Counted from the stretch's first letter, positions 9,788 to 21,191 are shown. The stretch: DNA of 64,000 nt from Plantago ovata (GCA_028274465.1 CM051458.1:103742855-103806854); one strand, 5' to 3'. Program-made: numbers and translations. The notes: generated from the letters alone by a model not told the origin.

Positions 9788-11802
9788 CACTACAAGAAAT
9801 TTAACATTTAGAGACGGATCGCGAGCGACGGAATCCATTTTAGCGACGGATGAAAAAATAGAGACGGTGAGCTTATCCGTCTCTAATTTAGCGACGGATA
9901 AAATTATTCGTCGCTAAATTAGAGACGGATAAGCTCATCCGTCTCTAATTTAGGGACGGATAGAACGGATAAATCTATCCGTCTCTAAATTTGTTGACCA
10001 AATTTTAAAATAATAATAAGAATAAGGGAGAATAATAAAACAGATCTAGATCGATCAGATTTCTTCTCCCTTCTCTCTTACAATTCACCCTATCTTCCTC
10101 CTCCCCCACTCCATCTCCATCCACCAGAACCGACGCCACCGGTTCGTACCCGTCCCCTGCTTCGAATCCGTCTGTTCAGTACGGAGATTTACGACTTGGT
10201 TTTGCACCGCTCTGCCTGCGCCGTTCGTGACCCGGTTCCCGATCTGCTCGTGCTCCGTCCGCTTCGTGCATGTCCCGGCCCAGTCCCGTTCATGACGTCC
10301 GATCCCGATCTGTTCGAGCTCCGTCCCGCGCGTGCCTGTCCTTGGCCGCTCCGTTCCCGATCCGTTGTCAAAGGTAGTCCCGATCTCGTTCTTCTTTTCG
10401 ATTTAGCATACATTATCCTTATCTTAATTAAAGTCAATATCTCTATGTGCAATTGCAGCTTCATGTGTATTTGGTGTCAAAGATTTCTAGAACTTTGCTA
10501 ATAGAGTAAAAATTTTAGGCGTGGGTAATGTTATTGGTACATGTTATACTCTAAATTATTTTGTTATGCTAATCAACTTACTGCTGGAAGTTTATTATTT
10601 TAGTTATTCCAAAGTCCTATATTAGTTAGATCTATTGCTGCTAGCTAGTGGAGGTGTGGGTAATTTCTATTGATTGTATACACTTTCTATTGATAGTACA
10701 GGGAGGAGAAGTGGTTCAGCTAAAGCTTTTAGTGCATTGACATGGAGTTGGTTTTCCAAATCGCTTTTGTCAAATAGAGAAACTGGAAGCTTGGTGCTCA
10801 TTGGCTCACTCTTGAGAGAAGGTATTCCGCGTAATAACTCTTGGTAAAAAACAACTTATATTATCTCCATTCTCATGTAATTCATCTATATGTTAGTTGA
10901 TAAGTCCTCTATCTCCATTCAGAATTCTCATTAAGCTGGAGTATGCACATGAAAAACTTATTTGTATATCAAGTGTTCTATGCCACACACATTCAGTATA
11001 AGGTACATTGTGAAGTAGTAGCTAGTAGTACTACATTTTCTAAGTTTAGTTATTTAGAAATGCTCCATGCCATGTACTGTTTGTTTGAATATTTTAAAGA
11101 TTGGGATTTCTCATTGCAGTTTCAAAAGCTTAATTTGAGGTTGTTGTTCAACTATTTTAGCACTTGATGAAGCTTGTGGAGTGTTTGACCAGGTAAAAGC
11201 GTAATTTAAACCTTTGCTGCTTCTCGTGAAATTTCTCTGTATGTTTTGTATACGTGCATGCACATGAAATTAATTCATTGTTGGTTGGTTTAGTCTCTCA
11301 CTCTTTATCTTTGAGAGATAATAGTAGTAGTAACATTCAAGTATTGTATGTTTCTTGATTATTTTCGTGTAGGAAATGGGTGTTTGGTCTAGTGGTATGA
11401 TTCTCGCTAAATGCGAGAGGTCGCGAGTTCGATTCTCGCACCACCCCCTTATTGCATTTGAAAAAAAATTCAAATTTCATATTTTAATATATTGTAGGTG
11501 AATTAAATAAATTAAAAGAAACTAATTTTTTTTTAAAATCAAATTTAGAGATGGATGAGCTTATCGGTCTCTAAATTTAGAGACGGATCAGCTTATCCGT
11601 CGCTAACTTAAAAAATCATGGGCTGCCCGGTCAACGCTAATTGTGCGACGGATAAATTTATCCGTCTCTAAATTTAGAGACGGATAAGCTCATCCGTCGC
11701 TAAATGATTTAGCGACGCCACTTTCTGCGACGTCCTATTTAGCGACGACTTATCCGTCGCTAAACCCATATAGCGACGGATCGCTCAAAGTTGTTTTCAG
11801 TG
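9788..11802. mobile_element. Non-autonomous CACTA (En/Spm-like) transposon
   Basis: The element starts CACTACAAGAAATTT and ends TTGTTTTCAGTG (the complement of CACTGAAAACAA). It is flanked by the 3-bp duplication CAC at 9785-9787 and 11803-11805, the CACTA hallmark. Both subterminal zones (9810-9985 and 11545-11780) carry many direct and inverted copies of AGAGACGGATAAGCTCATCC and its TTTAGCGACGGAT variant. The 2015-bp element has no transposase. Its interior includes a CT-rich, then GC-rich, promoter- or leader-like stretch at 10035-10380 and a tRNA-Pro-like sequence at 11378-11447. Confidence 0.9.
11378..11447 (+). pseudogene. tRNA-Pro-like pseudogene inside CACTA element
   Basis: GGGTGTTTGGTCTAGTGGTA gives the acceptor and D arm of plant tRNA-Pro. 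The anticodon stem CTCGC/GCGAG and the T arm GCGAG-TTCGATT-CTCGC pair perfectly, and the acceptor has one mismatch. The anticodon loop is TAAAT, five bases instead of seven, so no proline anticodon remains. Both internal promoter boxes are intact. No T-run terminator follows directly. Confidence 0.8.
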
Positions 11803-11805
11803 CAC

Positions 11806-12722
11806 GTTCAACTAGATATCCTCATCCAGATTCTACTCCAGCTGAAGTTGTGGACATTTTATATTGTTTGTATACCATGTTGACGGTTAAGATCACACAT
11901 GAAACCTTATTTTTTTTTGAAATGATATACTGAATGTCACATCTATGTTAGTCGTCCAAACATCGTCTCCTCGCCTCACAAAGGTTAAGATTCTACCTCC
12001 CATAGATAGATAGCCACAACAATGAGACGATCTTAGTAACAAATTATGAATAATAGGCTACATAATCCTCCTCGTATTCTTATTCTTAGTGATATTTAAA
12101 AGAGAACAGATGAATCTATCCGGTCTATATTTTAGTTGGAATATTTGCTTTGCATATCTAAGTATCATAATTGCCATGTAAATTAATATTGCTTTGTCTA
12201 TTTAACTATTTATGCTTTAATAACAAAACTGTCTGTTGATAATATTTACCATAATTGTCCTGGACCCGCTATTAGTTTATCCTTTAACACTTATTTTAGG
12301 AAATTTCTAAAATACTTCATCATTTTTATTACAATTGTTCTCTTTATTAGTCAATTGTATTCATGTTTGACTTATTACAATATTTCTTTGTAGTTAAACC
12401 GTACTACATTACTTCTAAATTATATTGATATAATTTTTTTAATTAAACATATATAATTAAAGTTCATAACTTAATAGTATTTTTAATAATATTCTTATAA
12501 ATTTTACTTCATATAATTTATATATAATATACAGGTCAAATATATAAAATTGTAAGAAGAAAAAAAAGGATAAAGTATTTGTTTTGTTTGACTGAATCAG
12601 AAAGGTATGAGATACTATTCTTCTTCATCATCATCAATAATTCAATATTAAGTACTCATGCATACATTAACGTCGGGAAATTTTTATGTGGACTAGGTCC
12701 ATGAGGCTTTGGACTTTGGAAG
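11806..12722. other. Intergenic AT-rich spacer
   Basis: No coding or RNA gene was recognised. The sequence is strongly AT-rich after 12100. Confidence 0.5.
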
Positions 12723-12905
12723 ACCTTTTTTTTTTTTTTTTAACGACAAATATTACAACTACTCCTACACTAATACTATACAAACTTTATAAACCACCTT
12801 ATTTCTCCACACCTAAACTAACTTTATTACTCCGCCACCACCGGGGGATCGAACCTGACACATCTCCTTCACTATCCCAACTCCTTACCGCTGTGGTACC
12901 TTGTG
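12723..12905 (-). mobile_element. tRNA-derived SINE, minus strand
   Basis: On the minus strand TACCACAGCGGT (A box) is followed after about 35 nt by GGTTCGATCCC (a perfect B box). The element ends in a poly-A tail, seen as the T run at 12725-12741 on the plus strand. The length, about 180 bp, is usual for plant SINEs. Confidence 0.65.
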
Positions 12906-13499
12906 GTTCTAAATAACACCACAACATTAACTATCATGTGGGACCACACTTAATTGCACGTGTGACACATCTATAGCCACAAGGTCTAGGTCTTACTTTG
13001 TCCTTTTTGTCTCCGTTAAGTGTCTGATTATTGCAGGAGCGATCGTCAGTCTGACTATATAAAGAAATATAAAGAAGACAGGCTTTCGACTCCATCGAAT
13101 TCCCTATTGCTATTGGCGAAATTCATCATGGATCAAGTCCACTATAAAAATTTCATTGACGTGTCGTCGAGTGTACTATTGCTAAAAAAAGTCGAGTGTA
13201 CTTATCTAGTGGAAACGATGTACTAATCCATATTTACTAAAAAACCATCATTGCATAATTATGTGAAATTCATAATTATTAGAGTACTATATACTAAATA
13301 TATATAATGGAAGCGGTGATAATGACACGAGTCAAGACTACTTCGTCTTTAATAGAAAAGTATTATTTTTTCCAAGACAATTACATCTTTAATCTTTTTT
13401 GGATTTCCATCACATATCATATGACGGAATCAATGATTCGATATTAGAGTTTACGCCATAGTAGAACGTACACTAGATGATACCATGAAAGAGGCCGGT
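12906..13499. other. Intergenic, no feature recognised
   Basis: Short ORFs only; no family resemblance or repeat structure was seen. Confidence 0.4.
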
Positions 13500-13745
13500 T
13501 TTTTCTTTTTTTTTTTTTTTTTTTTAATAATAAACCACGCTTGTATTAAAAATAACATAATATCAGAGACCAATCTAAAGTCCACATGCGGACTTAGATG
13601 CAAACAAGAATACAAAGACAAATCTAATGTACACATAGAACTAACCCAGAAAAAAGATTCCTGGTTGCAACCACGGGCCTCGTTAAAACCCATCCATAGA
13701 AAAACCCAGTGAAAAAAACTTACAGATGGGAAAGAGTGCTTGAGT
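13500..13745 (-). mobile_element. Retroelement 3' end with poly-A tail, minus strand
   Basis: A T run (13501-13526) is followed by a segment containing GCCTCGTTAAAACCCATCC and AAAAACCCAGTGAAAAAAAC, a phrase common near 3' ends of plant retroelement copies. There is no coding region and the family is unassigned. Confidence 0.45.
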
Positions 13746-13779
13746 GTTAGTGTTGCATGAAACGAAAATAAGGCTGCCC

Positions 13780-13930
13780 AGAAGCATCTGTGAGCACCTG
13801 CATGAAAGAGGCATTCATGACACTAGATGTCATAGGTTCAATCTCGCCAAGTGCGAGATTATTTATAATCTATTACTAGCTTTGTAATACTAATTGTGAA
13901 ATTGTAATGGTTCGATTATTAAAAAAAAAG
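13780..13930 (+). mobile_element. SINE-like sequence with poly-A end
   Basis: TGACACTAGATGTCATAGG leads into TTCAATCTC, resembling the variable loop and B box of a tRNA head. The segment ends GGTTCGATTATT followed by an A run (13921-13929). Confidence 0.45.
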
Positions 13931-14090
13931 GAGTATACAATAAAATAATAATAATGTACCCTAACATTTTATTATTGGAATGTAAAAAAAATATATAAAA
14001 AATTTCCATTTTTAACGTTTTACTACCACTACTAACATTCTATACTTTCCTAAAATATGACTGACCCAAATAGGCAGTAAAAGGACACCA

Positions 14091-14099
14091 CTATATAAA
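14091..14099 (+). promoter_or_regulatory. Probable TATA box of PABN gene
   Basis: CTATATAAAC about 200 bp upstream of the PABN start codon, leaving room for a moderate leader. Confidence 0.5.
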
Positions 14100-14294
14100 C
14101 AGCAAATCCCCTTTTTTGACACACCAAAAATTCCCTTTTCTGACAAACACGACACCGTTTCACAGATTTGCCCAAAACTACCCTAATAAAAACCTGTGGT
14201 TTCTCAATCCAGGTTTGCACTGTAAACCCTAAACAGGGACTGTTTCATTACATACACTCGTCAATTCTTCCTATTCGTACACCTGTAGAGAGAG

Positions 14295-17200
14295 ATGGAG
14301 AATCAGCACGAGCAAGAAGACGATGTTTACGGCGGTGATTTGCCGGAAGAAGCTTACATGGAAACCGAATTCGACGCTTCTGCTGATGCTGATGCTGAAG
14401 CTGAACCTGATGCAGATGCCGAAGCCAAGGCTAAGGTAACATTTAAATTCTGTTACTGTGTTTATATATATGCGTTTGAGCTAATTGGAGGCGATTTGTA
14501 GGGGATTAATTTCGTAGATAACTTATGTGGCTTTGCTGGGTTTTGAATTTTGTAGGAGTTGGAAACAATGAAGAAGAGGTTGCAGGAGATTGAGGAAGAG
14601 GCTGGTGCTCTTCGTGAGATGCAGGCCAAGGTTGAGAAGGAAATGGGTGGTGCTCAAGGTTTGTTTGATTGATTGATTGACTTACCCTTTCTTGGTGCTT
14701 TTGTGTCCGTGTAACATAACATTTTATTTTGATGTTTATGTGATCTGTATGTCCTTCAATGGGTTTTATCGGTTATCGAATAGTGTTGTGGATTGATTGT
14801 CTGACTTACCCTTTCTTGGTGCTTTTGTGTTTGTGGAACATGACATTTGTTGCTGCTTGATTTGATTTATATGTGATCTATGTGTTTTTTAATGGGTTAA
14901 CGAATTGTGTTGTGGTCCTGGTGATGAGGATAGAACGGTTAATAGGGTTTGATTGTCTGACTTACCCTTTGTTGGTGCTTTTGCATTCGTGTAACCTAAC
15001 ATTTGATGCTGCTTGATTCGATGTTTATGTGATCTATATGTTCTTGAAAGGGTTTTGTCGGTTATCGAATAATGTTGTGGTCCTGGTGAGGATAGAATGG
15101 TTAATAGGGTTTTGATTGTCTGACTTGCCCTTTGTTGGTGCTTTTGCATTTATGTAACCTAACATTTGATGCTGCTTGATTCGATGTTTATGTGATATAT
15201 ATGTTTTTCAATGGGTTTTGTCAGTTAGCGAATAGTGTTGTGGTATCCTGGTCAGGATAGAATGGTAATAGGGTTTGTTGGATTTTGTCGGAATGGGATT
15301 ACTTGGGTGTAATCAGTGTTGTTGGTGAATTTGATTCGCCGACAGATGGATGCTTGTTATTTGGTGGAATGAGGGGTTTTTCGTGTTTGATGAATGTGAG
15401 ATCGATTTTGGGAAAATGGACACTTTTTTGATTGATACAGTCGGTGGATTTGGATTTAGTTGCGTTTATATGGGATAGGATTGATTGGATGTATTCTGAT
15501 TTGTTGGAAATTTTGAGGGATTTGTCGTATTCGATGAATGTGAGTCGAGCGCATTAATCTCAGTTGTGTTCTTTTTGTCTAGTTTCAATTAAAGTATGAT
15601 GCGATTTGTCGTTTACTGTCTGGTGTTCTGTGTTGTATATGGGAATTCAGATTTGTTTGGAATCAGACAAATGCCTGTTGCTTCTATATTGTGTATAAAC
15701 CTTTTGAAACATAACTAATAATCAAAAGCAGAGTGAAACCAGACAGTTAAGAAGATCCACCTCCTTATTCCTAGATGAGGTTGTCTGTGCACATGTTGAT
15801 CATTTACTATTGTTGTTGAGAGAAAACAGTGTTGTTAATTTCAAACCTAGAATTCTTTTTTTTCCCTAGTTTTGTGCCACTCATGGAGTAACAACATTGT
15901 AATTTGTTTTGTCTCTTAATGCCTTTCACAGAAGATTCTGGTTCCTCTGCTACCCAAGCTGAGAAGGAGGAGGTTGATTCTCGCTCAATATATGTGGGAA
16001 ATGTAAGGTTCTTGACCCTCTTATGTTTTCTCTGTGATTCTTCATCATGCTACAGGATTCGTTTACTTTAATTGAAGGGTGTGTTGTCCAAAACCCATAT
16101 GTATCGATTAGTGAGACTACTTACTGGTCATTAGCATGAAACATGTTTGCTGCTGAAATTTTACTCCTAGATATTTCATACTGAATCTATGAATAGGTGT
16201 TATTTGGATGCCCCCATTGTGCTTTATAATCACATAAACTTTATTTATTGTAACCTTCATGTGCCTATACTAAAGTGTCAAAAGAGTAGTCTTCATTGGA
16301 TCTAGGGTTTGTAGTCTTGTAGATTTCAGGAATTTCTATTCATGCAAGATGACGAAACTTGACATGGAGTATTTGTATTCACTGTATGTCATGTATTAAA
16401 ATACATGAATTTTGTGCTACGAACATGCAGATTACCTCGAAATTGCTATATTTATCTCGCAGCTTTCTCAGTCTTTAGACAATGTATTGTAGCTTATCCT
16501 CATCTCTCTTGCATTATACTTAACCCTGTGGGGCCCATAAATGATCTGGAGAAACACTGAAATTCATCATTTTGAACGGCCTGATAACTCAGCTGGTATT
16601 CGAATGGCATTTACTACCTATTTACTACCTTCGCATTAGGATTTAATTATACTATTAGTGTCTCTGTCACAAAGAAAGGAGGAAATAGTAGTCATTAGAT
16701 CAGGTGTCAAAATTTCTACACATCGCATGATTTAATTTTTCCCAATACTAATTTCGCATACAGGTATGTGTACATGTCGCATAATTTATTTTCTCCCAAT
16801 ACTAATTTCGCATACAGGTATTTGTATATATCGCATGATTTAATTTCTCGCAATACTAATTTCTCTCTCTTCAATTACAGGTGGACTATGCATGCACACC
16901 GGAGGAAGTGCAGCAGCATTTCCAGTCTTGTGGTACTGTCAATCGGGTGACCATCTTAACTGATAAGTTTGGTCAACCCAAAGGTTTTGCATACGTTGAG
17001 TTTGTGGAAACCGAGGCCATACCCAATGCTCTGCTCTTGAACGAGACAGAGTTGCATGGCCGGCAACTCAAGGTTTGTGAACTTGATATACTGAAAAACA
17101 TAAAGGCAAAGGCTAAGTATGTTTGTGATGACTAAATTTTTGATGGTTGCAGGTTTCTGCCAAGAGAACCAACGTCCCTGGAATGAAGCAATTCAGGGGA

Positions 17201-17412
17201 AGGCGCCCAAATCCATTCTTTGGGTCAAGAAGGGCCTTTATGCCTGGTCCTCCTATGATGTTCTCTCCATTTGGTTATGGGTGAGCTTGAATCCATTATT
17301 CTACTTGTTTCAATCTGTTACATTCCCTGTGGAAAAGACTAAAATCGAATTTTTTGTTGTTTGCAGGAGGGTTCCAAGGTTCAGGCGTCCAATGCGCTAC
17401 AGGCCATATTGA
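14295..17412 (+). CDS. PABN: Nuclear polyadenylate-binding protein (PABN/PABPN1-like), six exons
   Basis: Exons are 14295-14435, 14556-14658, 15932-16002, 16881-17072, 17153-17280 and 17367-17412, all GT-AG and phase-consistent, giving 226 residues. An acidic N-terminus (1-47, DADAEAE repeats) is followed by a coiled-coil helix, [20 protein letters not shown] (48-67). A single RRM follows, with RNP2 IYVGNV (101-106, split by intron 3) and RNP1 KGFAYVEF (139-146). The Arg-rich C-terminus contains [13 protein letters not shown] and ends [11 protein letters not shown]. This is the architecture of PABPN1 and Arabidopsis PABN1-3, which bind growing poly(A) tails in the nucleus and stimulate poly(A) polymerase. 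Introns 2 and 3 contain tandem repeats. A damaged copy of exon 4 lies downstream at 18346-18459. Nothing suggests this gene itself is broken. Confidence 0.95.
14665..15270 (+). repeat. About four tandem ~150-165-bp repeats in PABN intron 2
   Basis: Units begin near 14675, 14797, 14950 and 15115, each with GACTTACCCTTT-TTGGTGCTTTTG, then GTGTAAC-TAACATTTG, TTTATGTGATCTATATGT, GGTTATCGAATA and GTTGTGGTCCTGGTGAGGAT. Divergence among units is modest, so this is a local amplification within the intron. Confidence 0.85.
16722..16872 (+). repeat. Three ~50-bp tandem repeats in PABN intron 3 with AG|GT junctions
   Basis: Each unit reads roughly ATGTCGCATAATTTATTTTC, then TCCCAATACTAATTTCGC. Two of the three end ATACAGGTAT, an acceptor-like AG directly followed by a donor-like GT. 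The array abuts the real exon 4 acceptor. Confidence 0.8.
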
Positions 17413-18345
17413 GGAGTCTTTCGCAATTGGAATCAATTGTTGTAGCAGTTTACTATCAAGAATATTTTACAGCTCCAACTCGAAGTTTTATTTTTACAAA
17501 TATTCAATATTGAGGGTATGCGGATTTGAGCCAAGTTATTAAGTTGATAGTTGAATTTGTAACTTTAGTTTGTTTTTACTAGCTGCATCCTGCGTGCAAC
17601 TAAAACTACATATAGGCAGGGTGGAAGAAAAGGATGTTAGCAGCATGGGTCTAAGATTTGGGATTTCTTTATTTACTGGAGTATATGCTTGAATCAATTA
17701 GATAGCCGTAATTGAGAAATGAGATTAGCACTGTGGTTTATGAATTTATGGGATGGGAATCTGGGATCATGGGAAGACTTTTTGGCTTCGGCCTTGGGGA
17801 GTAAATTCCATTGAAAAGATAAAACTTGTGGATTTTGTATTAACACAGTTGCGAACCTAGGCGTGAATGGAAGTCTCAAATATCTCTAGAACAAAAACGT
17901 CGAACCTATGAATCCTAATCTTATCTTTTTTCTCCGATGAGATGCGGGACTAAATATTACGGGTGGGGAGTTGGTATGGGACTTGCAAAATTTCTGATGA
18001 TCTCATTTGCGATATTTTCTGAATTTCCATATATAAATTTGAGATGGTGCCTTGGTGTTCAATATTTATGTTTGCCTTTATTTAATTAGTGCCTGTTTAT
18101 AGTCAAAATTGAACACGGTTGATCAATCAAAGTCGAAATGAGACAAAAACTCATAGATGAAAGGGGTATATAGATTTTGCGACTCTATATATTATTGCGA
18201 AAATGATTTAAATAATCGATTCACTATTGTAGCTAACTCAACAAATTTATCAATAATAATGCCTACTCGGTGAAAATATCGTGTTAGATTCATGACTTTG
18301 GTCGTGTCTGTTCGACTAAGATGCAATTTGTAGTGTACATTTGGT
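17413..18345. other. 3' flank of PABN, duplicated phrases
   Basis: Contains the PABN 3' untranslated region and then unassigned AT-rich DNA. The phrase CTAGGCGTG followed by AAGTCTCAAATAT occurs at about 17857-17882 and again at about 18463-18490, immediately after the PABN exon 4 copy, suggesting a local duplication. Confidence 0.5.
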
Positions 18346-18459
18346 TCTCCAGTCTTGTGGTACCGTAAATCGGGTCGCCATTTAAAGTTTGAACTGATAA
18401 GTTTGTGCAACGTATAACCCAAAGCTTTGCATATGTTGAGTTGGTGGAAACTGAGGCCA
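18346..18459 (+). pseudogene. Displaced copy of PABN exon 4 (RRM part)
   Basis: CTCCAGTCTTGTGGTACCGT and onward to GAAACTGAGGCCAG matches PABN exon 4 (16918-17017) with small indels and about 15 percent changes. The phrase CAAAGCTTTGCATATGTTGAG corresponds to the RNP1 segment. There are no flanking exons and the frame is broken. Confidence 0.85.
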
Positions 18460-18568
18460 GATCTAGGCGTGGGTAAAAGTCTCAAATATACACACCATTC
18501 TATAAACTACGAATCCACTTTCATGTTCAAACACATCAGTAGAAATGCTCTAGTTGCTGGAGAAACTT

Positions 18569-18725
18569 ACGCAATGAGTTTCTATGGAGTAATAAAACAA
18601 CGCAAAATATTTTAAAATATGGAAGTACTAAATCAAAGAAATTACGCAATGAGGTTCTACAGAGTACTAAAACAACGCAAAATATTTTTGAGAATAGAAG
18701 TACTAAATCAACGAACTAATGAACC
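18569..18725. repeat. ~80-bp tandem duplication
   Basis: Two copies of a unit containing TTACGCAATGAG, AACAACGCAAAATATTTT and GAAGTACTAAATCAA. Confidence 0.8.
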
Positions 18726-18782
18726 GAATCATACCAAATCTGCTAACTAGTCCAGCTTTTTGGGCGCGTGCAAACAGTTTCA
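18726..18782 (-). pseudogene. Copy of the terminal exon sequence at 20904-20960
   Basis: CATACCAAATCTGCTAACTA, followed by GTCCAGCTTTTTGGGCGCG, matches 20911-20960. On the minus strand both encode an APKKLD/APQKLD C-terminus followed by a stop, but here the preceding acceptor AG is lost (TTTGCAC). Confidence 0.6.
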
Positions 18783-18888
18783 TTATAATAAACATTTAGT
18801 GTTCATTATCAATGTTCATTATAACTGAACATTTAGTACTATATTTTATGAAAAGAAAAAAATTGATCAAACCCCCCAAACTATTAAT

Positions 18889-19578
18889 CATTTGATATTT
18901 TGCTCCCCAAACTAATAAGTTTGTTGATTAACCACATCAACTATTATACTTTTGAGACTATGACCCTTGAAGTGAATTTTTTAATTAAATAAATAGATAA
19001 AATAACATTTGTAGGTGTTTTAAATTTTATTTATTCAACACATAAAAATATTTATTCATATTTATGGTTACGAAGTTATATTTCAAATGACATATAAAAC
19101 ATTACAAAATATATTTACTTCGTAATTACTTTATATTGGCCTTTTCAAGTTATTTTTGCCACAAATTACTTCAAATTACATTGAAAAAATATATAAATAA
19201 TATTATATTTATCATCAAAGTACTTTACATATAGTTTCACAACATCTTTATATATTTTTTTACATTATAAATTAAAAGCAATTTGTTGTCAAAATGTTTT
19301 CAAAATATTTAATAAAAAAATTAATAAAAGTGATGGAGGATGAACTAATTATAAATTATTTCAAAACTATAAAATAAATTGTTGAACGACACTTAAACAT
19401 TATGATAATCGACACAAATGAATTTTGTATCACAACATCTAAAAAATTAACATATTTGGTTGATTTATTAAGAGTTTATTATTAAATTTATTAACTTGGG
19501 GGCATTGTCTCAAAAACATGATAGTTAAGGAGGTTAATCACCAAATTTATTATTTTGGGGGCATAGTATCAAACATGG
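18889..19578. mobile_element. TIR element with ~75-bp inverted ends
   Basis: The left end (ATTTGATATTTTGCTCCCCA and onward to GACTATGACCC) and the complement of the right end (GTTTGATACTATGCCCCCAA and onward to GACAATGCCCCC) align over about 75 bp at around 75 percent. The interior is AT-rich with no ORF. MULE-like or another MITE class; not assigned. Confidence 0.65.
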
Positions 19579-19639
19579 TCATTCTTAAGTGCCTGAATCT
19601 TATAATGCAAACTCATGAGAGAAAATAAACAAGTTAATT

Positions 19640-20530
19640 TCTTGCTTGCCAGATAAGATAGCACATCAGAAACACATGACCAAGTTGCTTATCAGGCATT
19701 GCACAAAATGATATCATCTTTTTCAACTAGATGATTATGTACTCCCATCACGCCCCCTAAACCAGGTAAACATTGGACAGTTCACAAACAAATGGTTAGC
19801 ACTTCCCTGAGTGAGCTTACTTAAAGAACACATAGGTGACGGACTGAATAATGTTACGTTATGCTTATGCAGAACCTCAGCTGTAGGTGCAATTTGATGC
19901 AACACCTGATCCTAGGAAGAACTTTTACTTCCAAACTCTCTTCCAAGGAAATAAAGGTTTAGTACACAGATCATCATTCAGGGTATTATACACAGATTTA
20001 ACAGAAACCTGCCCAGACACATCAATTGGCCAAACAGGACGATCAAGTTCACGACAATTTACTTTAATGCTAATAATATATGCTCTACTCAACTAGTTCC
20101 TGTGAAACAACCTGGTTAAGTTGCTCAATGTTCCCGTCCCCATAAACTAAGAACCGAGCAACCTTGATTCCCTGAGGTACTGGATTAAAATCCACAAGGT
20201 CTGCTAATCTATGTTAAAAAACCCAGCTATCATACCAAAAGTCTATCAGATTACTATTCCTAACCTGCCAGGTGAAATGATTTCTCAAGAAATCCTCTTC
20301 ACTATTGGTTTCCAGAACCAACTATTATGCCCTTTAACCTCAATATCCCACAAGGAGGATGAGTGAAAGTACTTGGCTCTGTACGTAAACTTTAGTCCAC
20401 AAGCAATTACGTACATTTAACAATCTCCAAATTAAATTAACATGATAGGCTTTATTACACACAAGATTGAAAGAGAACATTTTATTAACAGTACCTTTTG
20501 CCAATTCCTTGGGACGCTTCCAACTTAAAA
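19640..20530 (-). mobile_element. Degenerate LINE (zinc-binding domain region)
   Basis: Minus-strand pieces in shifting frames resemble the region between reverse transcriptase and RNase H of plant L1-like elements. They include KGHNSWFWKPIVKRIS, a TFWYDSW-like segment, GDGNIEQLNQVV, WPIDVSGQVSVKSVYNTLND, FPWKRVWK, and CSLSKLTQGSANHLFVNCP, which has the Cys/His spacing of zf-RVT. Stops and frame changes are numerous; it is a dead copy. Confidence 0.6.
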
Positions 20531-20903
20531 ATCAAGAAAATTAGACACTTGTTCGGTGTCACAGTGAGTTTTGTTCAGTCCCGTATAAAGTTACTGTAAA
20601 TCACTGATCACATATTAACCGCATAACATAGTTCTAATAACTAAGAGATGAATCTTTTAAAAAATTTAAAGACATGTTGCAAGTCAAGAAACATAAACAC
20701 AGGAAACAACAGTATACATATATAAGATTGAAGGAACAGAGATGGGAAATTAACAGATGCTATTATCATATACACCTTGACATAAATTCCAAAACAGAGC
20801 AGAGAAAAAATGATAACACTAAACTAGAAATCAAACAGAATCTAATTAATGCCACTTGCATGCAAATTGAAGGGACAAACACATTAGTAGAAATGCACTA
20901 AAT

Positions 20904-21191
20904 CTACTGATCATACCAAATCTGCTACCTAGTCCAGCTTCTGGGGCGCCTGCAAACAGATATTTCAAGCTTGACATCTGCTCTCTTTCTCTTCTTACTT
21001 GCCGTGCTTCCGTTCAAAGCAATACTTTCATCAGCAGCAGGACATGTTCCATTGAGCGAAGAAAGCCTAGCAGGCATTCGTTGACAATAAAAACCATGTT
21101 CCTCGAAACCTTTGATAGTAACTTTCTTTAAGAACTCCTCCTTGTCGACATCAAACCACATGAACTTATCCCGGTCATAATGGAGTATCAC
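20904..21191 (-). pseudogene. Unrecognised gene fragment, one or two exons
   Basis: After an acceptor-like GAACAG, the minus strand encodes VILHYDRDKFMWFDVDKEEF, KKVTIKGFEEHGFYCQRMPA and then a basic stretch, SKKRKRADVKLE. It either ends by read-through or splices at TTTGCAG to a last exon encoding APQKLD-stop. The KKRKR stretch looks like a nuclear localisation signal. I do not recognise the family. Upstream exons were not found, and the last exon is duplicated at 18726-18782. It could be the 3' end of a decayed nuclear-protein gene. Confidence 0.4.

Noticed and set aside
10189..10501. Overlapping ORFs on both strands inside the CACTA element
   Set aside because: Composition-driven (GC-rich repeats of Arg/Pro/Ser codons) with no domain resemblance.
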